Positions 1-5,240 of a DNA stretch of 5,331 bases are shown in pieces; the stretch's first letter is position 1; the number at the start of each line of letters is the position of its first letter. The position numbers and the translations under genes were made by a program. The stretch is from positions 1 to 5,331 of the forward strand of contig JAITAZ010000194.1 of the NCBI GenBank assembly GCA_031283825.1, written 5' to 3'. The DNA is from Planctomycetaceae bacterium. Lineage in GTDB: Bacteria > Planctomycetota > Planctomycetia > Pirellulales > Thermoguttaceae. The notes beneath the pieces are model-generated. The model did no database searches. It saw only the letters and a program-made list of their open reading frames with translations, and was not told where the DNA came from.

Positions 1-1
1 A

Positions 2-121
2 AAAAACCCAACAATCCCACTACCAGATTTCAACGACGCATACCAAACACAACGAGTCCTAGAAGCCGCCCTAGTCGCCGCAAACGAAAAAAGATGGGTT
101 AAATTAGATGAAATTAAATAA
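2..121 (+). CDS. Gfo/Idh/MocA-family oxidoreductase, C-terminal fragment
   Basis: The frame is open from the window edge to TAA at 119-121 and gives 39 residues. The tail contains 'QTQRVLEAALVAANEKRW' followed by V-K-L. This closely resembles the last helix and strand of Gfo/Idh/MocA dehydrogenases, where a pattern such as 'R.QRVLDA...SA..GRWV.V' closes the C-terminal domain. Members are NAD(P)-dependent oxidoreductases acting on sugars, inositols or related compounds, usually cytoplasmic or Tat-exported. The Rossmann fold and catalytic Lys lie outside the window, so the substrate cannot be named. Its stop codon touches the first heptamer repeat of the following palindrome. Third codon positions are almost all A or C (34 of 38 non-Trp codons). 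The family call rests on the tail alone. Confidence 0.62.
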   Translation, partial: KNPTIPLPDFNDAYQTQRVLEAALVAANEKRWVKLDEIK

Positions 122-158
122 AATTCGGAATTCGGAATGAAATTCGGAATTCGGAATT
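122..158. repeat. Heptamer tandem repeat AATTCGG, left arm
   Basis: Two AATTCGG units, a 5-base interruption (AATGA), then two more units and a closing AATT. It is the reverse-complement counterpart of the tract at 340-391, which has the same 5-base-interrupted organisation. Short heptanucleotide tandem repeats of this style are known from cyanobacteria (STRR sequences) and other repeat-rich genomes. Confidence 0.9.
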
Positions 159-339
159 AAAGAATGAGAAATTTTTTGTTTTTTCTATTGAGTTGTTTAA
201 TCACAGATTTTAAATAAAAACGTTTCCAATGTCCCCTAAAAAACGTGATCAGTTACAAAAAAGCTAATGATATTTTTTCAAGGGACGTTAGGAACAAAAA
301 ACTTTTAACTTGTGATTAACGACTCAAAAGACAAAATAA

Positions 340-391
<52 letters not shown>

Positions 392-432
392 AAACAACAC
401 CAACAATAAAAATTAACAAGAAGAGGCTTTTT

Positions 433-1779
433 ATGTCGCTTTGGAAAATTGCATTTCGCAGTATTCAATTTCGTTATTTGTCGTCGATATTGACGGCGTT
501 TTCGATGTCGCTTGGAGTTGCTTTGATCGTAACGGTTCTTGTAATTCACGGCGTTCTTGAGACGTCTTTTAATCGCAGTTCTCAAGGTTACGACTACATA
601 ATTGCAGGCAAAAGCAGTCCGCTCGACGTAGTGCTTAGCACGGTATTTTATATTCGTCCGCCGGTCGGAGGCGTGTCGGATACATACTTGCAAAAATTCC
701 GTCGCGGCGAATATCGTCATTTAGTTGACGAAGTAATTCCGCTTACAATCGGACATCACTTTCGCGGCGCAACAATAGTCGGAACAACACCCGCACTATT
801 CGAGAAATTACGATTCAGAGGAGATCAACGCTACTCATGTCTCGAAGGAAACTTTTTTAAAGAATCCGACCCATCCCATTACACCGCTGTCATCGGTTCA
901 CAAGCCCGCAAAAAAACCGGCTTGAAAATCGGCGACACATTCACCCCGCAAGGTATGCCAAACCCCGACGGAAGTGTTTCTGAAGACCCCGACGACGATC
1001 ACGCGCCATTCAAAGTAGTCGGAATAATGAATCCAACAGGAACGCCAAACGATAACGTGATTTTTGTCAATATCGAAGGATTCTACGATATGCATCAAGT
1101 TCAAAATAAAGATCAAGATCGAGATCGCACGCACGATCACAAACACGAAAAAAGTTACACCGCGCTCTTGTTATTTCTTGCTAGAAACGTAATCAAACCA
1201 GAAGGTACGGCAATCGATCCGAAGTCGCCAGATTTCAACCCGTCCGCCGCAATGCAAGAACGAGCTTATGTCAATATGAGCGCAACGGAACTGCCGGCAT
1301 TACTCGACGAAACGCCGGATATTCAAGCAGTTTCGCCGGTCAATGAAATTGCGATGTTGCTGGAAAATATCGTGGGCAATATTCAAATGGTGTTGCTGTT
1401 TCTTGCGGTAATGGTCGTTGTCGTTGCAGGAATCGGGATGATGGTAAGTATCTACAACTCGATGAGCGAAAGGAAACAAGAAATCGCAATTATGAGAGCA
1501 CTCGGAGCAAGACGATTCACGGTGATGTCAATAATACTTTTGGAGTCGATTCTACTTTCGCTAGGCGGCGGTATTCTTGGATTGCTTTTAGGTCATGTGT
1601 CGATTGGCGGTATTAGTCCTTGGATTTCACAATACACCGGAATAATTGTACACGCTTGGGATTTCCAATTAAACGAATGCTTCCTGATTCCGGGTCTTGT
1701 CATTTTGGCGTCGATAGTAGGCTTTCTACCCGCCGCCGTAGCATACAAACAAGACGTAGCAACATCGCTAGCACCATAA
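433..1779 (+). CDS. ABC transporter permease, MacB/FtsX type, with acidic/His-rich loop
   Basis: The 448-residue protein has the four-helix FtsX/MacB layout. TM1 lies near residues 17-40. A large extracytoplasmic core domain (MacB_PCD-like, about 45-310) follows, then TM2 near 317-340, TM3 near 364-390 and TM4 near 413-437. The segment 'ERKQEIAIMRALGAR' (346-360) is the typical FtsX coupling region after TM2 that contacts the ATPase. The outer domain has two metal-ligand-like stretches: 'EDPDDDH' at 184-190, and a charged loop at about 222-240 with His234, His236 and His238 in 'THDHKHEK'. The ATG is preceded by AAGAGG at 421-426. Such permeases pair with a LolD-like ATPase, which is not in the window. 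The DUF3299 neighbour suggests a Zrg-like zinc-related role, but lipoprotein or peptide handling is also possible. The family call is firm; the substrate is inferred. Confidence 0.9.
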   Translation: MSLWKIAFRSIQFRYLSSILTAFSMSLGVALIVTVLVIHGVLETSFNRSSQGYDYIIAGKSSPLDVVLSTVFYIRPPVGGVSDTYLQKFRRGEYRHLVDEVIPLTIGHHFRGATIVGTTPALFEKLRFRGDQRYSCLEGNFFKESDPSHYTAVIGSQARKKTGLKIGDTFTPQGMPNPDGSVSEDPDDDHAPFKVVGIMNPTGTPNDNVIFVNIEGFYDMHQVQNKDQDRDRTHDHKHEKSYTALLLFLARNVIKPEGTAIDPKSPDFNPSAAMQERAYVNMSATELPALLDETPDIQAVSPVNEIAMLLENIVGNIQMVLLFLAVMVVVVAGIGMMVSIYNSMSERKQEIAIMRALGARRFTVMSIILLESILLSLGGGILGLLLGHVSIGGISPWISQYTGIIVHAWDFQLNECFLIPGLVILASIVGFLPAAVAYKQDVATSLAP

Positions 1780-1955
1780 TTAGAGTCAAAAAGATTTCGT
1801 TGATTCAAAACAGTAAAATTTTTGGTAACGATAATTTTTTTGTAATATATCGGTGAAATTTTTCGGTGAAATTTTTATTTTTTCCAAGACAAGAGTCGAA
1901 AAAATTTTTCTCTGATAGTTACCATAATTTTTCCTATTAACCCATATCAAAAAAA
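1780..1955. other. AT-rich intergenic gap with weak inverted repeat
   Basis: No gene is seen. The segment 'aaaatttttggtaacgat' near 1815-1832 is roughly mirrored by the reverse complement of 'atagttaccataattttt' near 1915-1932. This makes a loose inverted repeat around the tandem 13-mers. No convincing GC-rich terminator hairpin or sigma-70 promoter pair was found. Confidence 0.5.
1851..1876. repeat. Tandem 13-mer duplication
   Basis: Two exact adjacent copies of CGGTGAAATTTTT (1851-1863 and 1864-1876) lie 80 bases upstream of the DUF3299 gene. The function is unknown; it could be a slippage product or part of the leader. Confidence 0.9.
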
Positions 1956-2657
1956 ATGTCCAAAGAATTTGATCAAGTATTAAGTAAAGTAACAAATGAG
2001 GATTTAGGCGAAACTGGCGTGCGTGTAGGTTATCGTGCGGTTAGTGTTTTGGCGATAATTGGTTTTGGCTTATCGCTTTTGACTCCGTTGATGCTTTTGA
2101 GTACGTGGTTTGTGCTTTGTCCTCTTTTAGGATTAGCGTGTGGTGTTTGGGGTCTTATTCGGATTTTGTCGTCGCCGTTTGATTATACTGGTCGGTGGCT
2201 TGCTTTAACGGGCATAGCGCTTTCGATTTTATTTGGCGCGGTTGCTGGATTGTGGGGATTATGGCAACATTATTATTCGGTTCCGGTTGGTTACACGGTA
2301 ATTGACTTTTTAGAATTTCGACCGGACGCGGATAAATATAAAAATAATAAGCTAAATATAAGTCCGCGAATTTACGAGTTAGCGATGGAGCATCGTAAAG
2401 TTTACATTCGAGGATACATGATGCCCGGAAATCAATTAGCGGGTATTCAAGATTTTATGATGGTACGTTCAAAAGCGCATTGTAAATTTTGCGCGCCGGA
2501 GAAAAATCCATTTGACATGGTTACAGTGCATTGCAACGGAAAACTACGTGCAGATTTCAGAATGAACGCCGTAAGCATCGGAGGTGAAATATACCTAAAC
2601 GAAGACTTCCGATACGGACAATTACCTTTCCACATCGACGCCGATTTGTTCAGGTGA
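1956..2657 (+). CDS. DUF3299-type membrane-anchored protein with CxxC motif
   Basis: The 233-residue protein has two parts. The N-terminal part (about 26-106) is hydrophobic with three or four membrane segments (about 28-49, 51-70 and 80-104) and resembles DUF4190-like helical anchors. The C-terminal part (about 118-233) reads 'RKVYIRGYMMPGNQLAGIQ' (147-165), then 'DFMMVRS', then 'AHCKFCAP' (174-181), and ends in 'LPFHIDADLFR'. This follows the DUF3299 pattern (V.I.GYM.P....GI..F.LV....C.FC/CFG...P.D.V.V), in the variant I associate with Planctomycetota. His175, Cys176, Cys179, His192 and Cys193 could bind metal or act in redox chemistry. No Shine-Dalgarno sequence precedes the ATG; no better in-frame start is apparent. 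The gene follows the permease by 176 bases. In gammaproteobacteria DUF3299 genes occur in zinc-regulated transporter loci. The molecular function is unknown. Confidence 0.72.
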   Translation: MSKEFDQVLSKVTNEDLGETGVRVGYRAVSVLAIIGFGLSLLTPLMLLSTWFVLCPLLGLACGVWGLIRILSSPFDYTGRWLALTGIALSILFGAVAGLWGLWQHYYSVPVGYTVIDFLEFRPDADKYKNNKLNISPRIYELAMEHRKVYIRGYMMPGNQLAGIQDFMMVRSKAHCKFCAPEKNPFDMVTVHCNGKLRADFRMNAVSIGGEIYLNEDFRYGQLPFHIDADLFR

Positions 2658-2715
2658 TTTTTTTAGAGTCGTAGTTGTAGTAGTAGAGTAGGCGTTGATG
2701 TTTTAAAAAATTGAC

Positions 2716-2737
2716 GTAACTGTTCACGGTTTTTTAA
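2716..2737 (-). repeat. ACCGTGAACGGT-type motif, copy 1 (reverse)
   Basis: GTAACTGTTCACGGT followed by TTTTTAA is the reverse-complement form of the motif found at 3537-3558, 4795-4807 and 5097-5111. It lies in the NUDIX leader, between TTGACG (2711) and the ribosome site. It could be an operator-like site or the end of a repeat element. Confidence 0.6.
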
Positions 2738-2762
2738 TCACGAATAATTAGGGGAATTAGAA

Positions 2763-3272
2763 ATGAATGATATTATTTTTTCGAGTCGAGTTTTTAAGGT
2801 TGTCAAGCGATTTATAACAGGTCGAAGCGGCGTGCAGCTTGAGCGTCATATTATTGTTCATCCTGGCGCGGTGGTGATATTGCCGGAGTTGAGTGATAAT
2901 CGAATTGTTTTAATTCGGCAGCATCGTGTTTCTGTTGACGGAGAACTAATTGAATTGCCTGCCGGAACAATGGAACCAAAGGAAGAACCAATAATCACGG
3001 CAAGGCGAGAACTAATCGAAGAAACCGGTTACTCGGCAGAATCGGTGTCTCATATTATGACGTTTTTATCTTCTCCCGGATTTATAAAAGAAGAAATGCA
3101 TTTATTTCATGCAACTGGTTTAATTGCAGGTCCAACGGCAATGGAAGACGGAGAAAAAATCGAATCGCTAATCGTCTCGCTAGACGAAGCTATGAAAATG
3201 ATTACCAAAGGCGAAATCAAAGACGCAAAAACAATCATAGGTCTCTACTGGTTACATAATAAACAAGCATAA
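2763..3272 (+). CDS. NUDIX hydrolase, ADP-ribose pyrophosphatase type
   Basis: The 169-residue protein carries a complete Nudix box at residues 68-90 (G-x5-E-x7-R-E-L-x-E-E-x-G-Y): Gly68, Glu74, Arg82, Glu83, Glu86, Glu87 and Gly89. These are the residues that bind catalytic Mg2+ or Mn2+. It is preceded by 'ELIELPAG' (61-68) and by 'RQHR' (52-55), as in NudF-like enzymes. 'SSPGF' follows, with Pro105 about 15 residues after the box, the position regarded as the mark of ADP-ribose pyrophosphatases. The expected reaction is ADP-ribose to AMP and ribose 5-phosphate in the cytoplasm, clearing a reactive NAD breakdown product. The length is typical, perhaps slightly short at the N-terminus. AGGGG at 2750-2754 sits 8 bases before the ATG and fixes the start. 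GDP-mannose or another nucleoside-diphosphate sugar remains a possible substrate. Confidence 0.92.
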   Translation: MNDIIFSSRVFKVVKRFITGRSGVQLERHIIVHPGAVVILPELSDNRIVLIRQHRVSVDGELIELPAGTMEPKEEPIITARRELIEETGYSAESVSHIMTFLSSPGFIKEEMHLFHATGLIAGPTAMEDGEKIESLIVSLDEAMKMITKGEIKDAKTIIGLYWLHNKQA

Positions 3273-3302
3273 TAATTAACTCATGTTACGCACTTGCTAC
3301 CC

Positions 3303-3481
3303 CAGATCAGGTAGGCGACCGCCGACTCAGGTAGGCGACCTTTCGCCGAAAGGTCGCGTTGCCGAAGGCAACGATAATATGGATTCGACAATAATTAAAA
3401 TCAATTCAGATGTACCGTCGGCTAATGCCGACGCGACCTTTCGGCGAAAGGTTGCGAACCTACGGTCGCCTACCAGATCTG
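3303..3481. repeat. Inverted-repeat-bounded module inside element A
   Basis: CAGATCAGGTAGGCGACCG (3303-3321) is matched by the reverse complement of 3463-3481 with one mismatch in 19. Inside are a direct 14-mer pair 'tcaggtaggcgacc' (3307 and 3327), and a near-perfect palindrome at 3335-3357 (11 bp arms, GCGACCTTTCG). There is also a 7 bp hairpin CGTTGCC-GAA-GGCAACG (3357-3373), a 7 bp hairpin CGTCGGC-TAAT-GCCGACG (3416-3433), and at 3433-3455 an inverted copy of the first palindrome with one change. This is REP/BIME-like structure. Confidence 0.85.
3353..3411 (+). repeat. 59 bp shared core, copy in element A
   Basis: The segment runs from GTCGCGTTGCCGAAGG to AATTCAGAT and matches the reverse complement of 5003-5061 with a single mismatch (T in 'ataatat' versus A). 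It is the longest near-identical repeat in the window. Confidence 0.92.
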
Positions 3482-3517
3482 TGATCAACCTGATCGATAA
3501 ACCTGATCGATAAACGA

Positions 3518-3555
3518 CTACGGAATAGTTACAATATTTAAAAACCGTGAACGGT
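3518..3555 (+). repeat. 38 bp exact direct repeat, copy 1
   Basis: The segment begins CTACGGAATAGTTAC and ends ACCGTGAACGGT. It is identical over 38 bases to 5071-5108. Just after it the copies diverge: AACCC here, TACAAA there. Confidence 0.95.
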
Positions 3556-3558
3556 AAC
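3537..3558 (+). repeat. ACCGTGAACGGT-type motif, copy 2 (forward)
   Basis: ACCGTGAACGGTAAC with a preceding TTTAAAA run. It is a near-mirror of copy 1 at 2716-2737, so the two form an inverted pair bracketing the NUDIX gene and element A. Confidence 0.65.
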
Positions 3559-3654
3559 CCAAAAGAAATATTTACTACCTTTCAAAGAATACGCAGTAAT
3601 TTCTGTTGACAAAATTATAAAAAACTAGACATTCCCTCGACTCGAAATTTTAAC

Positions 3655-4548
3655 ATGTCGCATGAAAAATATTTAAAACCTTCGGTAATTCGTTCAATAA
3701 AGCGTCTTGATTTGCGCGCTCAATTTATTATTAGAGGATTCATGCACGGTTTACATTCTAGCCCTCTTCACGGATTCTCCGTCGAATTTAGCGAACACCG
3801 TAAATACTCACAAGGAGACGATCCAAACGATATAGATTGGCTCGTTTACGCAAAAACAGAAAAATATTACGTCAAAAAATACGAGTCTGAAACAAATTTA
3901 TTCGGCTACCTTGTTGTCGATACAAGCCGCTCTATGGGATACACCTACAGACAAGAAATGACAAAATTTGAATACTCAATTTGTATCGCCGCCGCACTCG
4001 CATATCTGATGATTCATCAACAAGACCCCGTCGGACTAATCACCTTCGACAAACAAATCGTTAAATCAATCAAGCCCAAAGCAAGCCGTAAACAATTAGG
4101 CGAAATAATTTCAATTCTATCAAATCTCGCACCAACCGGATTAACCGATATTTCATCATCCGTAACACAACTCGCCGCCGTACTACGACGCCAAAGTTTG
4201 GTAATGATCTTCAGCGATCTACTCGGAGATATTGAAAAAATCCTACGAAGCCTACACCAATTACGACACTCAGGAAACGACGTAATCCTATTCCACATCC
4301 TAGACGAAGCCGAAGCAAAATTTCCTTTTCACGGACAAATCGATTTCCTCGACCCCGAATCAAACGAAAATATCACCGCAAACGCAGACGAAATAAAAAT
4401 CGATTACATAAATTCTATAAACGATTTCAAAAATCGAATCCAACGCGATTGCGCAAAAAGTAAAATCGATTACGTCCCGCTAGATACAAGCATACAGTTC
4501 GATAAAGCCCTAATCGAATACCTAACAAGACGAAACGGAAGACGATGA
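3655..4548 (+). CDS. DUF58 protein with vWA-like MIDAS
   Basis: The 297-residue protein carries the DUF58 signature 'FSEHRKYSQGDDPNDIDW' at residues 45-62. A vWA-like domain follows, with metal-ion-dependent adhesion residues Asp89-x-Ser91-x-Ser93 ('DTSRSM'), a threonine loop 'TGLTD' (161-165) and Ser187/Asp188 in 'FSD'. There is no membrane helix or signal peptide, so it is probably cytoplasmic. DUF58 proteins usually work with a MoxR AAA+ ATPase and Bat-type vWA membrane proteins in chaperone-like or envelope stress roles. Neither partner is adjacent here: the upstream gene is a NUDIX hydrolase 382 bases away and the downstream gene is an M16 peptidase. No Shine-Dalgarno sequence precedes the ATG. 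A TTGACA at 3606-3611 could be a -35 box, but no good -10 follows. The length is ordinary for the family. Confidence 0.9.
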   Translation: MSHEKYLKPSVIRSIKRLDLRAQFIIRGFMHGLHSSPLHGFSVEFSEHRKYSQGDDPNDIDWLVYAKTEKYYVKKYESETNLFGYLVVDTSRSMGYTYRQEMTKFEYSICIAAALAYLMIHQQDPVGLITFDKQIVKSIKPKASRKQLGEIISILSNLAPTGLTDISSSVTQLAAVLRRQSLVMIFSDLLGDIEKILRSLHQLRHSGNDVILFHILDEAEAKFPFHGQIDFLDPESNENITANADEIKIDYINSINDFKNRIQRDCAKSKIDYVPLDTSIQFDKALIEYLTRRNGRR

Positions 4549-4748
4549 TTGTTATAGCTGGTAGTAATTGTATCAGTTGTATCAGTTGTAGTAACCACAG
4601 TAGAGAATAAACAACGTAAATTAGAACAAAATTTTTCAACATAAAACGATACCTTGTAGTTGTACGATATGTTAAATAGATAATAATAAACCAAAACCTA
4701 AACCGCTCGTATTTTAATTTTAAATAAATCGCCAGATTAAATATTCAA
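4549..4748. other. AT-rich non-coding stretch after DUF58
   Basis: No gene, RNA or clear terminator is seen in these 200 bases. The only structure noted is the tandem 9-mer run at 4568-4590. Together with element B and the M16 leader it makes a 692-base gap, the longest in the window. Confidence 0.6.
4568..4590. repeat. Tandem 9-mer repeat TTGTATCAG
   Basis: Two exact copies (4568-4576 and 4577-4585) and a partial third (TTGTA). Its reverse complement resembles the ACAACTNNN nine-mers just before the M16 start, so similar period-9 repeats face each other across the gap. Confidence 0.75.
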
Positions 4749-4855
4749 TCATGTTACGCAGTAGTTGCCCGTCAGTATGCAATATTGTTTTTTTGTAACC
4801 GTTCACGAAATTTTTTATCGAAAAAATTAAAAAGTAAATAGTTACAAATTAACAA

Positions 4856-4985
4856 ATGTAGAGACGCAATGCCTTGCGTCTCATCGTTCGATCAAAAGAT
4901 CCGATGTAGAGACGCAATGCCTTGCGTCTCATTGTTCGATCAAAAGATCACCGATGTAGAGACGCAATGCCTTGCGTCTCTACAT
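4856..4985. repeat. Three-unit hairpin array (GAGACGCAA-TGCC-TTGCGTCTC)
   Basis: Identical 22 bp hairpins with 9 bp stems and a TGCC loop lie at 4861-4882, 4909-4930 and 4959-4980. Each is preceded by ATGTA, and the last is extended by TACA into a 30 bp palindrome. The two spacers (26 and 28 bases) are nearly identical and contain GATC-AAAA-GATC flanked by CATCG/CATTG and CGATG. 'GTAGAGACGCAA..TTGCGTCTC' palindromes are widespread in cyanobacteria and some other repeat-rich genomes. Confidence 0.92.
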
Positions 4986-5002
4986 TGGGTTTAGCAATTC
5001 AA

Positions 5003-5061
5003 ATCTGAATTGATTTTAATTATTGTCGAATCCATTTTATCGTTGCCTTCGGCAACGCGAC
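5003..5061 (-). repeat. 59 bp shared core, inverted copy in element B
   Basis: It is the reverse complement of 3353-3411 with one mismatch and includes the hairpin CGTTGCC-TTC-GGCAACG (5041-5057). Its orientation is opposite to that in A, although both outer ends of the elements agree in direction. Confidence 0.92.
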
Positions 5062-5070
5062 TAAAACTGC

Positions 5071-5108
5071 CTACGGAATAGTTACAATATTTAAAAACCG
5101 TGAACGGT
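5071..5108 (+). repeat. 38 bp exact direct repeat, copy 2
   Basis: Identical to 3518-3555. It runs into the right terminal inverted repeat of element B. Confidence 0.95.
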
Positions 5109-5171
5109 TACAAAAAAATAAACAAAAATGACGCTTTGCGGCTAATGAGATTGCCAGATAACTTTGGCGAT

Positions 5172-5205
5172 CACGTGAAAAAATAAGTGGTCATTTTTTA
5201 CCGTG
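5172..5205. other. A/T-rich hairpin upstream of M16 gene
   Basis: 'cacgtgaaaaaat' pairs imperfectly with 'attttttaccgtg' around a short loop, 35 bases before the M16 start codon. It may be a weak terminator for upstream transcription or an operator; the sequence alone does not decide. Confidence 0.4.
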
Positions 5206-5212
5206 TAAAGTA

Positions 5213-5239
5213 ACAACTATTACAACTAATACAACTCTC
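5213..5239. repeat. Three ACAACTNNN nine-mers in M16 leader
   Basis: ACAACTATT, ACAACTAAT and ACAACTCTC follow each other directly and end one base before the ATG, in place of a Shine-Dalgarno sequence. The result is a purine-poor, likely unstructured leader. Confidence 0.7.
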
Positions 5240-5240
5240 A

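Larger units (their letters stand above)
3281..3555. repeat. Composite palindromic repeat element A
   Basis: The gap between the NUDIX and DUF58 genes (382 bases) is mostly this element. Its left end 'tcatgttacgca' (3281-3292) and its right-end 38-mer (3518-3555) both recur in the same orientation in element B (4749-4760 and 5071-5108). Between them lie 19 bp inverted repeats, four hairpins, a 59 bp core shared in inverted orientation with B, and a tandem 13-mer (3488-3500 and 3501-3513). The short reading frame across it is not a gene: its translation follows the palindromes. It is probably a non-autonomous repeat family. Confidence 0.8.
4749..5118. repeat. Composite repeat element B
   Basis: It lies between the DUF58 and M16 genes. 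It begins with 'tcatgttacgca' as element A does. It contains the 20 bp inverted repeat pair, three hairpin units, the inverted 59 bp core and the 38-mer. A small hairpin, CAATTCA-AATC-TGAATTG, lies at 4995-5012. No protein is encoded. Confidence 0.8.
4788..5118. repeat. MITE-like unit with 20 bp perfect terminal inverted repeats
   Basis: Seven T then GTAACCGTTCACG (4788-4807) is exactly reverse-complementary to CGTGAACGGTTAC then seven A (5099-5118). The enclosed unit is 331 bp. It carries no transposase, so if mobile it depends on an enzyme encoded elsewhere. Homopolymer ends could also be chance extensions of a 13 bp inverted motif. Confidence 0.75.

Noticed and set aside
898..1146. 82-codon minus-strand frame inside the permease
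   Set aside because: Antisense shadow of a well-supported gene with no family resemblance.
1620..1856. 78-codon + strand frame overlapping the permease 3' end
   Set aside because: Out-of-frame shadow of the permease that runs into AT-rich intergenic sequence.
3335..3373. Rho-independent terminator after NUDIX
   Set aside because: The hairpins are strong but no T-run follows them, and they are better explained as parts of the dispersed repeat.
3283..3513. 76-codon open frame on the + strand
   Set aside because: It lies wholly within palindromic element A. Its translation is dictated by the repeats, it has no ribosome site and it resembles no family.
3606..3635. Sigma-70 promoter before DUF58
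   Set aside because: TTGACA at 3606-3611 is a perfect -35 match, but no acceptable -10 lies 16-18 bases downstream in a very AT-rich stretch.
4427..4694. Two overlapping minus-strand frames at the end of DUF58
   Set aside because: They overlap DUF58 antisense and the TTGTATCAG nine-mers (read as T-T-D repeats); no domain is recognisable.
4856..4985. CRISPR array
   Set aside because: The spacers are nearly identical to one another, there are only three repeats, the repeat is a perfect hairpin of a common dispersed type, and no cas gene is visible.
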